Assembly (NCBI GenBank): GCA_944383885.1
Contig: CALWRF010000020.1
Span: forward strand, 1 to 64,000
Origin: an uncultured Clostridia bacterium
GTDB taxonomy: Bacteria; Bacillota; Clostridia; Lachnospirales; Anaerotignaceae
Length of the DNA: 64,000 nucleotides
Reading direction: 5' to 3'
Below, piece by piece: positions 33,268-42,215 of this stretch. Below the pieces are notes generated by a model. The model saw nothing but the letters and a program-made list of their open reading frames with translations. It was not told the DNA's origin and ran no database searches. Position numbers and translations under genes: made by a program. Position 1 is the first letter of the stretch. Each line of letters opens with the position of its first letter.

Positions 33268-34188
33268 ATGGAATATTTTACTGTTTCGCCGGAAAATGAA
33301 GATTCTGGAAAAAGAATAGACCTGTATGTTTCACTTTTAAGAGATGAGCTTTCAAGAAGCCAGGTGCAGAAACTTATTTCAGAAGGCAGGGTTACTGTAA
33401 ACTCAAAGTCTGTAAAAAGCAATTACCGCTTAAAAAAAGACGATATTATAGATATTGAAATTCCAGACCCGGAGCCTTTGGAAATTTTGGCTGAGGATAT
33501 TAAGCTTGACATATTGTATGAAGACGATGACATTATAGTTATTAATAAGCCTCAGGGAATGGTTGTCCATCCTGCGCCGGGGCATTACAGCGGCACAGTT
33601 GTAAATGCCCTGCTTTTTCACTGCAAAGGCAGTTTAAGCGGAATAAACGGTATGTTAAGACCGGGCATTGTGCATAGAATTGACATGAATACGTCTGGAA
33701 TAATTGTTGTTTCAAAAAGCGACGCTGCCCATAAATCACTTGCGGTGCAGTTTGCAAAGCACAGCATAAGCCGAAAATACAAAGCCATTGTTGCGGGAAA
33801 TATTAAAGAAGACAGCATAACAGTTGATAAGCCGATAGGCAGAAATCCTAAAGACCGGAAAAAAATGGCTGTTGTTGCCGGCGGAAGAAGGGCTGTAACT
33901 CATTTTAAAGTCATGGAGCGTTTTGGCAGATACACTTATGTAGAGGCTGAGCTTGAAACAGGCAGGACACACCAGATAAGGGTGCACATGGCATCAATAG
34001 GTCATCCTCTTTTAGGCGATAGTGTTTACGGCAGTGAAAAACAGCCGTATAAATTAACGGGACAGGTTCTACATGCGGCGCTTTTAGGCTTTAACCACCC
34101 TAAAACAGGCGAATATATGGAGTTTGAGTCACAAGTGCCGGAATACTTTGCTAAACTGCTTGACAGGTTTAGGAATAATCAGTTCTGA
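33268..34188 (+). CDS. RluA-family 23S rRNA pseudouridine synthase (RluD/YlyB type)
   Basis: This 306-residue enzyme has an N-terminal S4 domain (about 15-70, RIDLYVSLLRDELSRSQVQKLISEG) and a RluA catalytic domain. The catalytic aspartate is D139 in GIVHRIDMNTSGIIVV; the RKYKAIV and GRTHQIRVHMASIGHPLLGDSVYG motifs follow. The family makes pseudouridines in 23S rRNA; the exact positions cannot be told from the sequence. ATG follows TTGGAGA. The neighbour lspA gives the classic lspA-rluD pair. Confidence 0.92.
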   Translation: MEYFTVSPENEDSGKRIDLYVSLLRDELSRSQVQKLISEGRVTVNSKSVKSNYRLKKDDIIDIEIPDPEPLEILAEDIKLDILYEDDDIIVINKPQGMVVHPAPGHYSGTVVNALLFHCKGSLSGINGMLRPGIVHRIDMNTSGIIVVSKSDAAHKSLAVQFAKHSISRKYKAIVAGNIKEDSITVDKPIGRNPKDRKKMAVVAGGRRAVTHFKVMERFGRYTYVEAELETGRTHQIRVHMASIGHPLLGDSVYGSEKQPYKLTGQVLHAALLGFNHPKTGEYMEFESQVPEYFAKLLDRFRNNQF

Positions 34189-34196
34189 GGTGTTTT

Positions 34197-37100
34197 ATGT
34201 ATTTAAAAGAAATTGGACTTCATGGTTTTAAATCATTCCCTGATAAAGTAAGGCTTGAATTTAATAAGGGTGTTACAGCTGTTGTTGGTCCCAACGGAAG
34301 CGGAAAAAGCAATATTTCAGACTCTATAAGATGGGTTCTTGGCGAGCAGAGGGTTAAAATGCTCAGAGGCGATAAAATGGAAGATGTAATATTTTCCGGA
34401 ACAGACACAAGAAAGCCTATAGGGTTTGCGGAGGTTTATATTACACTTGATAATGAAGACGGCATGATACCGCTTAATTATTCCGAAATAACTGTTAAAA
34501 GGACAGTATTCCGCTCTGGGGAAAGCAAATACACAATTAACGGCACACCATGCAGGCTTAAAGATATTAATGAGCTTTTTATGGATACAGGCGTTGGGCG
34601 CGAAGGCTACTCAATTATAGGTCAGGGCAGAATAGACGAGATTTTAAGCACTAAGAGCGAAGACAGGCGCCGTATTTTTGAGGAGGCGGCTGGTATAGCA
34701 AAATTCAGGTCAAGACGGCTTGAGTCCATTGGAAAGCTTGAAAACGAGAAAGAAAACCTTCAGCGCGTGGAAGATATAATTTCAGAAATAGAAGGTACGC
34801 TTGAGCCTTTGCGAATACAAAGCCAAAATGCTGAAAAATATCTTACGCTTAAAGAAGAATTGAAAAAATGCGAGATAAACCTATTTTTAATTGACACAGA
34901 TAAGATAGAAGAAAAAATTAAAAATAATGAACAGAATATCTCTATAACTAAAAACGACATCGCAGAAAACGAAAGTAAATATAACGCTGATATTGAGCTT
35001 TCTAAAAACTTAAAATCTGAAGAAAACAGAATTAAGGATTTAATAGAAAAAAATGAAGAACTTATTAAGCTTGACACTGAGTCTTATCAGGAAAAAATAG
35101 GGCATGTCCGCCTTTTAGAGGAGCAGATTTCAAACTTTAACGAAAAAATACAAAAAACCGAAAGAGATTTTAAATCAGCAGGCATAAAAGCTGAAAAGAT
35201 ACAGGGCAATATAAGTGTCTTTGAATCAAAAAAATCTGCGTGTGATATTAAGCTTAACGAACTGCATAATGAACTTGGCAGAAAAGAAAATGAGTTTAAA
35301 AAATTCAGCGACGACTTAAATGAAAGCGAGGAAAAGCTTAATAAATACAAAAGCGATGTGTTTGAAAAAATGCGCGATTCGGCTGTTATTAAAACAGACA
35401 TAGAAAACAGCCGCATACATTTAAAACAGGCGCAAAATAAAAAAGAACAGCTTGAAAATGCGTTAAGTGTTGCAAAAGGCAAACTTAAACAATCTGAAGT
35501 GCATATTCTTTCTCTTGACAAAATGATTTCTGAAAACGCCAATAAGCTGAGTAAGCATAAAGACATACTTAGAAATCTGAACAAAGAAAAGGACAAAGTA
35601 ATTCTGAGCCTTGAAAAAGCCGAAACGGAACACAAGAAAATTTTATCGAAATATGCTGAAGCCATATCACGTTATAAAGTTTTGCAGGATATGAAAAATG
35701 ACTTTGACGGATACTACAAAAGCGTTAAAAATGTTCTGAAAGAAGGCATAAACGGAAGGCTAAAAGGCATAGAAGGCGCTGTAGGAGAGCTTATAAGTAC
35801 TGAGGCAAAGTATGAAACGGCAATAGAAACAGCTTTAGGCTCAGCTGTGCAGAACATAATAACAAGTGATGAGTACAGCGCAAAGGCGGCTATTGAGTAT
35901 CTTAAACGCACATCTCTTGGACGGGCTACATTTATGCCGGTTAATGTAATTAACGGACGGGAAATAGAAAACAAAAGCTCAGTGCTTAATTATTCAGGGG
36001 TATGCGGCATAGGAAGTGATTTGGTATCATTTAACAGCCGTTATTTAAAAATAGTACTAAGTCTTTTAGGCAGGGTTATAATAACTGAAAATATGGATTA
36101 TGCCATTAAAGTTTCGTCTTTTACAGGCAGAAAATACAGAATAGTGACTCTCGACGGCGATATTATAAATCCGGGCGGTGCTATGACAGGCGGCAGTACA
36201 GCAAAAAAATCATCAGGCATATTCGGCAGGAGCCGTGAGATAGATGAGCTCAAAAGCTTTATTTCTCAGCTTCAGGACAATTCCGAAAATTTAAAAAGCG
36301 ATATAAAAGACCTTTCTGAAAGCAAGAAAGAAATAGAAAGCCAAATAAATGACATTTATCTTGAACTGCATAAGTTTGATTTGCAGAAAAATTCTCTTGC
36401 TGAAGGTATTCAAAAAGCGCAAAGCGCAAAAAATGACTATGAGTTATTGGTTAAAAACAATGAAGATGAAAAGCTGTTTAATGAAAAAAATATTTCTGAA
36501 TTGGAAAACAGCATTAATGTTATGACTCAAAAACTTATAAAAGCTGAAACTGAAATTGAGCAGACTGACAAAGACATTGAAAACTTCAGACAGTTTATTG
36601 ATGAATCAAAAGAAAAAAGAGATGCAATTATTTCTGATATTACATCGGTTAAGGTGTCTATCTCCTCACTTGAGCAGGAGAGAAATTCTATAAGAGAAAA
36701 TATACTGCGCCTTAAAAATGAGCTTAGCGAGGCTGAAAAAGAAAATATTAATTACTCACAGCTTAAAAATGAATATAAAGAATCTGTTGAGGCTAAAAAA
36801 GACGAGCTGAAAAATACAGAATTTTTTATTTCGTCCCTTAAAGAAAAAATAGATGAATGCCAAAAAGAGCTTAAAGCATCATCTGATAAAAGAAATGAAA
36901 TAAACCGGCAGATTGAAAACACATCTGTGTTTATAAAAACAGGTTATGAAACTATTTCAAATCTTAAAAACGCTCTGTTTAAGTATGAAACTTCAGTTGA
37001 AAACTTGAAAAACGAAAGAGACAAGCTTTTTAATTCTATTTGGGAGCAGTATGAAATTACATACCATAATGCAAAAGAAATTCAAAATGTTAACACTGAT

Positions 37101-37766
37101 TACAGCACAGAAGAAAAGAAGGCGCGTGAACTGCGTTTAGGCATAAAAGAATTAGGCAATGTAAACATAAATTCCATAGACGAATATGCCAAAGTAAGTG
37201 AAAGGTATAATTTCCTTACATCACAAAGAGATGACATTAAAAAAGCCGAAGATAATCTTCTTAAAATTATAGATGATTTGGAAAGACTTATGAAAGAACA
37301 GTTTGAAAAACAGTTCGGGCTTATATCTGAAAACTTCAATGAAGTTTTCAGGGAAATGTTTGGAGGAGGAAAGGCTTTATTAAAATTGTCAGACTCGAAC
37401 GATATACTGGAAAGCGGAATTGATATTATAGTTCAGCCGCCGGGGAAAACAACCCAGAATATGATGCTCCTTTCAGGCGGTGAAAGAGCACTTACGGCAA
37501 TAGCTATATTGTTTGCTATATTAAAAATGAAGCCGTCACCGTTTTGTGTTTTAGACGAGATTGAGGCAGCTCTTGATGATGCTAATGTTAAAAGGTTTGC
37601 CAGATATTTACAGCGCTTTTCAGGTACAACACAGTTCATAGTTATAAGCCACAGGAAAGGCACTATGGAGGCGGCAGATGTGCTTTATGGTGTTACAATG
37701 CAGGAAAAGGGAATTTCAAAAGTATTGTCTGTTAAGTTTGACGACATAAAAGATACGGAGGTATAA
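34197..37766 (+). CDS. smc: Chromosome segregation protein SMC
   Basis: This 1189-residue ATPase is the core of the SMC-ScpAB condensin. The head has Walker A GPNGSGKSN (31-39). Two long coiled coils flank the hinge (about 515-660, with KGIEGAVGELISTEAKYETAIETALGSA and the glycine-rich NPGGAMTGGS). The C-terminal head carries the signature LLSGGERALTAIA and Walker B FCVLDEIEAALDD. Start is an ATG after TGAGGTG. Its partners ScpA and ScpB are encoded at 62448-63760. It is followed one base later by ftsY, the usual smc-ftsY pair. Confidence 0.97.
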   Translation: MYLKEIGLHGFKSFPDKVRLEFNKGVTAVVGPNGSGKSNISDSIRWVLGEQRVKMLRGDKMEDVIFSGTDTRKPIGFAEVYITLDNEDGMIPLNYSEITVKRTVFRSGESKYTINGTPCRLKDINELFMDTGVGREGYSIIGQGRIDEILSTKSEDRRRIFEEAAGIAKFRSRRLESIGKLENEKENLQRVEDIISEIEGTLEPLRIQSQNAEKYLTLKEELKKCEINLFLIDTDKIEEKIKNNEQNISITKNDIAENESKYNADIELSKNLKSEENRIKDLIEKNEELIKLDTESYQEKIGHVRLLEEQISNFNEKIQKTERDFKSAGIKAEKIQGNISVFESKKSACDIKLNELHNELGRKENEFKKFSDDLNESEEKLNKYKSDVFEKMRDSAVIKTDIENSRIHLKQAQNKKEQLENALSVAKGKLKQSEVHILSLDKMISENANKLSKHKDILRNLNKEKDKVILSLEKAETEHKKILSKYAEAISRYKVLQDMKNDFDGYYKSVKNVLKEGINGRLKGIEGAVGELISTEAKYETAIETALGSAVQNIITSDEYSAKAAIEYLKRTSLGRATFMPVNVINGREIENKSSVLNYSGVCGIGSDLVSFNSRYLKIVLSLLGRVIITENMDYAIKVSSFTGRKYRIVTLDGDIINPGGAMTGGSTAKKSSGIFGRSREIDELKSFISQLQDNSENLKSDIKDLSESKKEIESQINDIYLELHKFDLQKNSLAEGIQKAQSAKNDYELLVKNNEDEKLFNEKNISELENSINVMTQKLIKAETEIEQTDKDIENFRQFIDESKEKRDAIISDITSVKVSISSLEQERNSIRENILRLKNELSEAEKENINYSQLKNEYKESVEAKKDELKNTEFFISSLKEKIDECQKELKASSDKRNEINRQIENTSVFIKTGYETISNLKNALFKYETSVENLKNERDKLFNSIWEQYEITYHNAKEIQNVNTDYSTEEKKARELRLGIKELGNVNINSIDEYAKVSERYNFLTSQRDDIKKAEDNLLKIIDDLERLMKEQFEKQFGLISENFNEVFREMFGGGKALLKLSDSNDILESGIDIIVQPPGKTTQNMMLLSGGERALTAIAILFAILKMKPSPFCVLDEIEAALDDANVKRFARYLQRFSGTTQFIVISHRKGTMEAADVLYGVTMQEKGISKVLSVKFDDIKDTEV

Positions 37767-37767
37767 A

Positions 37768-39066
37768 ATGGGTTTATTTGATTTTTTTAAAAACAAGAAT
37801 AAGGAAGTTAAAGAAGAAAATACTCAGGAAAATGTAATTTTTAACAAAGAAGCTGAAGCTGAAAAAGAAGAAACAACTGAAAGCCAAGCTTCTGAAGAAA
37901 ATTTGGAAGAATTAGAAGAAGTAAAAGAAGAGTTAAGTGAAATAGTGGAAGAAACTGTTTTAGAAGAGGCTGAAGAAGAATTAGAAGAAAACTCAGAAAA
38001 TAATAAAGAAGAATTAAATGCCAATTATTCAGATGAAAAAACAGAAGAAACAGCTGAAGAAATTTCTGTAAAAGAAAATACAAAAGAGACTGAAATTAAC
38101 AACGAAACCGCAGAAGATACCGAAATCAAAGAAATAAACGAAACGCCTAAAAAAGGATTTTTCGCAAGACTTAAAGAAGGACTCGGCAAAACACGGAAAA
38201 ATATTCTTGGCAGTGTAGACAGTGTTTTAGGGGCGTTTACTAAAATTGACGAAGACCTTTTTGAAGAACTTGAAGAAGCTTTAATTATGGCAGACTTAGG
38301 TGTTCAGACAACAATGGATATTTGCGATAATCTTAGAAAGCGTGTTAAAAAAGAAAATGTCACAGACCCTTCAAAAATTAAAGATATGCTTTGTGAGGAA
38401 ATAAGCGCCATACTTACAGAAGGCTGTGAAGAAGGATTTGAACTTAAAAAACCTACAGTTATGCTTGTAATAGGCGTAAACGGTGTTGGAAAAACGACAA
38501 CAATAGGAAAGCTCGCTTCTGTTTATAAAAAGGAGGGCAAAAGCGTTATTCTTGCGGCAGCCGATACGTTCCGTGCGGCAGCTATTGACCAGCTTATGGT
38601 ATGGGGCAGAAGGTGCGGCGCAGATGTAATTAAGCATGAAGAAAACTCAGACCCGGCAGCAGTTGTTTTCGACGCTGCCAACGCGGCTAAAAACAGAAAA
38701 ACCGATGTCCTTATATGCGACACAGCCGGAAGGCTCCATAATAAGAAAAACCTTATGGAAGAGCTTAAAAAGATTTCAAAGGTTATAGAAAGGGAATATC
38801 CTGAGGCTAATAAAGAGGTATTTCTTGTTCTTGACGCTACAACAGGTCAAAATGCGCTTCAGCAGGCTAAGCTTTTTAAAGAGGTAATCGATATAACAGG
38901 TATTATACTTACAAAACTTGACGGTACGGCAAAAGGCGGTATTGTAGTAGCTATTAAGTCTGAACTTCAAATACCAGTCCGTTACATAGGTGTCGGTGAA
39001 GGAATAGACGATTTGCAGAAGTTCAATCCTGAAAGCTTTGCAAAAGCTCTTTTTGAGGCTGAATAA
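37768..39066 (+). CDS. ftsY: Signal recognition particle receptor FtsY
   Basis: This 432-residue SRP receptor GTPase has a hydrophobic start (MGLFDFFKNK), then a strongly acidic, Glu-rich A region (about 15-128), then the NG domain (about 130-432). GTPase motifs are GVNGVGKTTTIGKLA (236-250), AADTFRAAA, DTAGRLHNKKNLMEEL, TKLDGTAKGG and GVGEGIDDLQKF. It docks SRP-ribosome complexes at the membrane together with Ffh, encoded 0.5 kb downstream. Confidence 0.96.
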   Translation: MGLFDFFKNKNKEVKEENTQENVIFNKEAEAEKEETTESQASEENLEELEEVKEELSEIVEETVLEEAEEELEENSENNKEELNANYSDEKTEETAEEISVKENTKETEINNETAEDTEIKEINETPKKGFFARLKEGLGKTRKNILGSVDSVLGAFTKIDEDLFEELEEALIMADLGVQTTMDICDNLRKRVKKENVTDPSKIKDMLCEEISAILTEGCEEGFELKKPTVMLVIGVNGVGKTTTIGKLASVYKKEGKSVILAAADTFRAAAIDQLMVWGRRCGADVIKHEENSDPAAVVFDAANAAKNRKTDVLICDTAGRLHNKKNLMEELKKISKVIEREYPEANKEVFLVLDATTGQNALQQAKLFKEVIDITGIILTKLDGTAKGGIVVAIKSELQIPVRYIGVGEGIDDLQKFNPESFAKALFEAE

Positions 39067-39095
39067 ATTTATTTGGCTTTGTAAAGGAAAAATGC

Positions 39096-39124
39096 TTGAC
39101 AGACGGTCTTAAATATTGTATTAT
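39096..39124 (+). promoter_or_regulatory. Strong promoter of ylxM-ffh-rpsP-khpA
   Basis: Consensus TTGACA (39096-39101), a 17-base spacer and TATTAT (39119-39124). Confidence 0.75.
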
Positions 39125-39131
39125 ACTTCCT

Positions 39132-39153
39132 TGTAAAGTAATTTTACTTTACA
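39132..39153. promoter_or_regulatory. Palindrome at the transcription start of ylxM
   Basis: TGTAAAGTAA (39132-39141) and TTACTTTACA (39144-39153) are perfect inverted 10-base arms around two T. It begins 7 bases after the -10 element, at the expected transcription start, so it could be an operator or a start-proximal RNA hairpin. Its length and AT content make a terminator unlikely. Confidence 0.55.
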
Positions 39154-39174
39154 TATTAAACAGGGGTCACTGAT

Positions 39175-39528
39175 ATGGATGATATTTTGAAGGCCACACT
39201 TTTATATGACTTTTATGGAGAACTGCTTACACAAAAGCAAAAGACAATTTTTGAATACTACTATCTTAACGACTGCTCGCTTACGGAAATAGGTGAGGAG
39301 CTGGACATAAGCCGCCAAGCCGTTAGGGATTTGCTTAAAAGGACAGAAAATATACTTTTAAGCTATGAACAAAGGCTAAAGCTGGTGGAAAAATTCGGTG
39401 TTCAAAAAGAATCTGTACGCAGAATTAAAAGTCTTGCTCAGGAGATAGAAAAAAGCCGCGGCATAAGCGGTGAGGCAATAGAAAAAATTGAAGAGATTAA
39501 AAACATTGCCGACGAAATTTTGGATTAG
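39175..39528 (+). CDS. ylxM: YlxM-family DNA-binding protein (UPF0122)
   Basis: This 117-residue protein has a sigma-region-4-like helix-turn-helix at about 20-63: LLTQKQKTIFEYYYLNDCSLTEIGEELDISRQAVRDLLKR, and a helical C-terminus. The family is always linked to ffh and is thought to modulate SRP genes or function. ATG at 39175 follows a weak GGGG. It is the first gene after a strong promoter with a palindrome, and autoregulation is a reasonable guess. Confidence 0.9.
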   Translation: MDDILKATLLYDFYGELLTQKQKTIFEYYYLNDCSLTEIGEELDISRQAVRDLLKRTENILLSYEQRLKLVEKFGVQKESVRRIKSLAQEIEKSRGISGEAIEKIEEIKNIADEILD

Positions 39529-39539
39529 GAGGTTTCCTG

Positions 39540-40880
39540 ATGGCATTTGAAAATCTTTCTAATAAACTGCAGGAAGTTTTCAAACAGCTCAGGGGTAAGG
39601 GAAAACTGTCAGAAGCCGATGTTAAGGCGGCTATGCGCGAGGTTAAAATAGCCCTCCTTGAAGCCGATGTTAACTTTAAAATAGTAAAGCGGTTTATTAA
39701 CAACGTGACTGAAAGAGCCATTGGCAGTGAGGTTATGGAAAGCCTTACTCCGGGACAGCAGGTTATAAAAATAGTAAATGAAGAACTTATTGAGCTTATG
39801 GGCAGCACCCAAAGCAAGCTCACATTTGCAAACCATCCGCCTACAGTTTATATGATGGTAGGTTTGCAGGGCGCTGGAAAAACAACTACAAGTGGCAAGC
39901 TTGCGGGACTTTTAAGGAAACAGGGGAAAAAGCCTTTGCTTGTAGCATGTGATGTTTACAGACCGGCGGCTATCAAACAGCTTCAGGTTGTAGGCAAAAC
40001 TTATGATATACCGGTTTTTGAAATGGGCGATAAGGTCAGCCCTGTTGAAATTTCAAAAAAAGCTTTGGAATATGCCGAGCAGAACAGGAATGATGTAATA
40101 CTTATAGATACAGCCGGACGTCTTCATATAAACGAAGAGCTTATGGACGAGCTGAAAAATATTAAGGATGCAGTTAAACCGCAGGAAATACTGCTTGTTG
40201 TAGACGCTATGACAGGACAGGATGCCGTAACGGTTGCAGAAGGTTTCGACGGTCAGCTGGGTATAGACGGTATTATACTTACAAAGCTCGACGGTGATGC
40301 CAGAGGCGGTGCTGCGCTTTCTGTAAGAAGCGTTACAAATAAGCCTATAAAGTATATAGGTATGGGTGAAAAGCTTGAGGACTTAGAGCCATTTTATCCT
40401 GACCGTATGGCTTCAAGAATACTTGGAATGGGAGATGTCTTATCCCTTATAGAGAAAGCACAGCAGAATATTGATGCCAAAGAAGCGGCTGCTATGGAAA
40501 AAAAATTAAGGGAAAATGACTTTACTCTTGATGATTTTTTAAGCCAAATGCAGAATATACGGAAAATGGGTCCGCTTAAAGATTTAATAGGCATGATGCC
40601 GGGCATGAATGCCATTAATATGGACGCCCTAAATAAGGTTGATGCTGAAAAGGAAATGAGTCATGTTGAGGCTATAATTCAGTCTATGACAAAAGAAGAA
40701 CGCTCTAATCCTTCAATATTAAACGGTCCGCGTAAAAAGAGGGTAGCTCTTGGAAGCGGGCGTTCCATAGCCGAAGTTAACAGGCTTATTAAACAATTTG
40801 AGGAAATGAAGAAAATGATAAAACAGGTTTCTTCAATGACAAAGGGCAAAAAAGGAAAATTCAAGTTTCCTTTTAGATAA
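39540..40880 (+). CDS. ffh: Signal recognition particle protein Ffh
   Basis: This 446-residue SRP GTPase binds 4.5S RNA and signal sequences. The N domain is at 1-90, G domain motifs are GLQGAGKTTTSGKLA (near 107), DVYRPAAIKQL, DTAGRLHINEELM and TKLDGDARGG, and the Met-rich M domain (about 295-446) has MGPLKDLIGMMPGMN and the RNA-binding RKKRVALGSGRS. Start follows TTAGGAGGT. No SRP RNA gene was seen in the window. Confidence 0.97.
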   Translation: MAFENLSNKLQEVFKQLRGKGKLSEADVKAAMREVKIALLEADVNFKIVKRFINNVTERAIGSEVMESLTPGQQVIKIVNEELIELMGSTQSKLTFANHPPTVYMMVGLQGAGKTTTSGKLAGLLRKQGKKPLLVACDVYRPAAIKQLQVVGKTYDIPVFEMGDKVSPVEISKKALEYAEQNRNDVILIDTAGRLHINEELMDELKNIKDAVKPQEILLVVDAMTGQDAVTVAEGFDGQLGIDGIILTKLDGDARGGAALSVRSVTNKPIKYIGMGEKLEDLEPFYPDRMASRILGMGDVLSLIEKAQQNIDAKEAAAMEKKLRENDFTLDDFLSQMQNIRKMGPLKDLIGMMPGMNAINMDALNKVDAEKEMSHVEAIIQSMTKEERSNPSILNGPRKKRVALGSGRSIAEVNRLIKQFEEMKKMIKQVSSMTKGKKGKFKFPFR

Positions 40881-40910
40881 AACAGTTTATTTTTCAGGAG
40901 GTGAAAAGAA

Positions 40911-41159
40911 ATGTCAGTAAGAATCAGATTAAAAAGATTAGGCGCTAAAAAGGCTCCTTTCTATAGAATCGTAGTTGCTGATTCAAGGTCAGCAAGAAAC
41001 AGCAAATCAATCGATGAAATCGGATACTATAATCCGACAACTGAGCCTGCATCTTTAAAAGTTGACGCTGAGGCAGCATCTAAATGGATTGCAAACGGCG
41101 CTCAGCCATCAGATACTGTTAAGGCTTTATTGAAAAAAGCAGGCGTTATCAAAGATTGA
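40911..41159 (+). CDS. rpsP: 30S ribosomal protein bS16
   Basis: This 82-residue ribosomal protein has the full bS16 sequence pattern: [42 protein letters not shown] and [13 protein letters not shown]. The site CAGGAGGTG is strong. It follows ffh and is followed by khpA, as in other Firmicutes. Confidence 0.97.
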   Translation: MSVRIRLKRLGAKKAPFYRIVVADSRSARNSKSIDEIGYYNPTTEPASLKVDAEAASKWIANGAQPSDTVKALLKKAGVIKD

Positions 41160-41185
41160 TTTTCTTCTTCCTCGGGAGGATGTAT

Positions 41186-41416
41186 ATGAAAGAGTTATTG
41201 GAAGTTATTGCAAAAAATCTTGTTGACCACCCGGAAGATGTGGTAGTTACAGAGGTTCAGGGTGAAAAATCACTTATTCTTGAACTAAAGGTAGCTCCTG
41301 ATGATATGGGTAAAGTAATTGGTAAGCAGGGAAGAATTGCAAAAGCCATCCGAACGGTTGTTAAGGCGGCTGCTGTCCATGAGGATAAGCATATTGTAGT
41401 AGAAATAGTACAATAA
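41186..41416 (+). CDS. khpA: KH-domain RNA-binding protein KhpA
   Basis: This 76-residue protein is a single type-II KH domain with the GxxG loop in DDMGKVIGKQGRIAKAIRTVVKAAA. KhpA, usually with KhpB, binds many small RNAs and mRNAs and affects cell elongation and division. ATG 41186 follows CGGGAGGA; the open frame back to 41156 overlaps rpsP and is not used. It is the last gene before a long structured intergenic region. Confidence 0.93.
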   Translation: MKELLEVIAKNLVDHPEDVVVTEVQGEKSLILELKVAPDDMGKVIGKQGRIAKAIRTVVKAAAVHEDKHIVVEIVQ

Positions 41417-41449
41417 AGAGCGCATACATCAACTGTTTAAATAAAAGCC

Positions 41450-41680
41450 CCGGTTTTAATGGCTGGCGCCATAAGAAAACATAAATACACTGTAAGGTAT
41501 GCAAATCAGCCTTTCAGGTGTTTTTAATGAAATGCTTCTTTGGCGCGTTCCATCGGTGTTTGGTTTAAGAAGATTATAAAGCCAATAATTTTGGTTTATT
41601 AAATCAAGCCGCCTTAAATCGCGGCTTTTATTAATAATAATGTTAAATCGTGTGCGAGCTTTAAGGCTCGCATTTTTATA
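41450..41680 (+). ncRNA. Candidate structured RNA between khpA and rimM
   Basis: The 288 bases between khpA and rimM hold a row of paired elements. P1: 41453-41457 with 41476-41480 and ATGGC/GCCAT inside. P2: 41487-41497 with 41510-41521 (one bulge, one mismatch), then TTTTT. P3: CTTCTT 41535-41540 with AAGAAG 41567-41572. P4: AAGCCA 41579-41584 with TGGTTT 41592-41597. P5: AAGCCGC/GCGGCTT (41606-41627). P6: TGCGAGC/GCTCGCA (41653-41672), then TTTTT. P1's GCGCC (41466-41470) can also pair with GGCGC (41542-41546). P2, P5 and P6 resemble terminators. It matches no family I recognise; a leader controlling rimM-trmD or tandem terminators are the main options. Confidence 0.45.
41653..41680 (+). 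terminator. Terminator-like hairpin just upstream of rimM
   Basis: TGCGAGC (41653-41659) pairs with GCTCGCA (41666-41672), followed by TTTTTAT, only about 12 bases before the rimM ribosome binding site. No promoter is evident between it and rimM, so expression of rimM would require read-through. Confidence 0.6.
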
Positions 41681-41704
41681 TATTTATATTTAGGAGGTAT
41701 TTAA

Positions 41705-42214
41705 GTGGGTTTTTTCTGTATAGGAAAAATTACATCAACACACGGCATACGCGGTACTGTAAAAGTATTCCCAACTACGGATGATGTAAAGAGATTTGAA
41801 CTTCTGAAAGAAGTTATATTTGATTTAAACGGAAATAAGCAGACTTTTAATGTAGGCAAAGTTGCTTACCAGAAAAACATGGTGCTCCTTACAGTAAAAG
41901 AAATAGATGATATAAATACAGCTGAAAAATTCAGAGGAGCCAGCATACTGATACCTGATGATAAAGCGCTGCCGCTTGAAGAAGACGAATACTATGCCCG
42001 GGACCTTTACGATATGGAAGTTTATACAACTGACGGAGTGTATTTAGGCAAAATAGATGATATATATTTTACGGCGTCTAACGACGTGTATGCTGTTAAA
42101 CGAGATGAAAATACCAAAAATGACATACTTATACCTGCCATAAAAGACTGTATTATTGACGTAAATGTTAAAGAAAATAAAATGACAGTTAAGCTTTTAG
42201 AAGGAATGATGTAA
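41705..42214 (+). CDS. rimM: Ribosome maturation factor RimM
   Basis: This 169-residue protein helps assemble the 30S head around uS19. It has the RimM N-terminal domain (FCIGKITSTHGIRGTVKVFPTTDD) and a C-terminal PRC-barrel (about 95-165, YYARDLYDMEVYTTDGVYLGKIDDI and DILIPAIKDCIIDVNVKENKMTVKLLEG). GTG at 41705 follows TAGGAGGT. It is next to trmD, the invariant order. Confidence 0.95.
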   Translation: MGFFCIGKITSTHGIRGTVKVFPTTDDVKRFELLKEVIFDLNGNKQTFNVGKVAYQKNMVLLTVKEIDDINTAEKFRGASILIPDDKALPLEEDEYYARDLYDMEVYTTDGVYLGKIDDIYFTASNDVYAVKRDENTKNDILIPAIKDCIIDVNVKENKMTVKLLEGMM

Positions 42215-42215
42215 T

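Noticed and set aside
35087-35665. 192-residue antisense frame opposite the smc coiled coil
   Set aside because: Leu/Ser/Phe-rich translation is what the antisense of a Lys/Glu-rich coiled coil gives; no site and no homology recognised.
37824-38083. Antisense frames opposite the acidic region of ftsY
   Set aside because: Low-complexity Leu/Phe and Ser/Phe shadows of the GAA-rich codons of ftsY.
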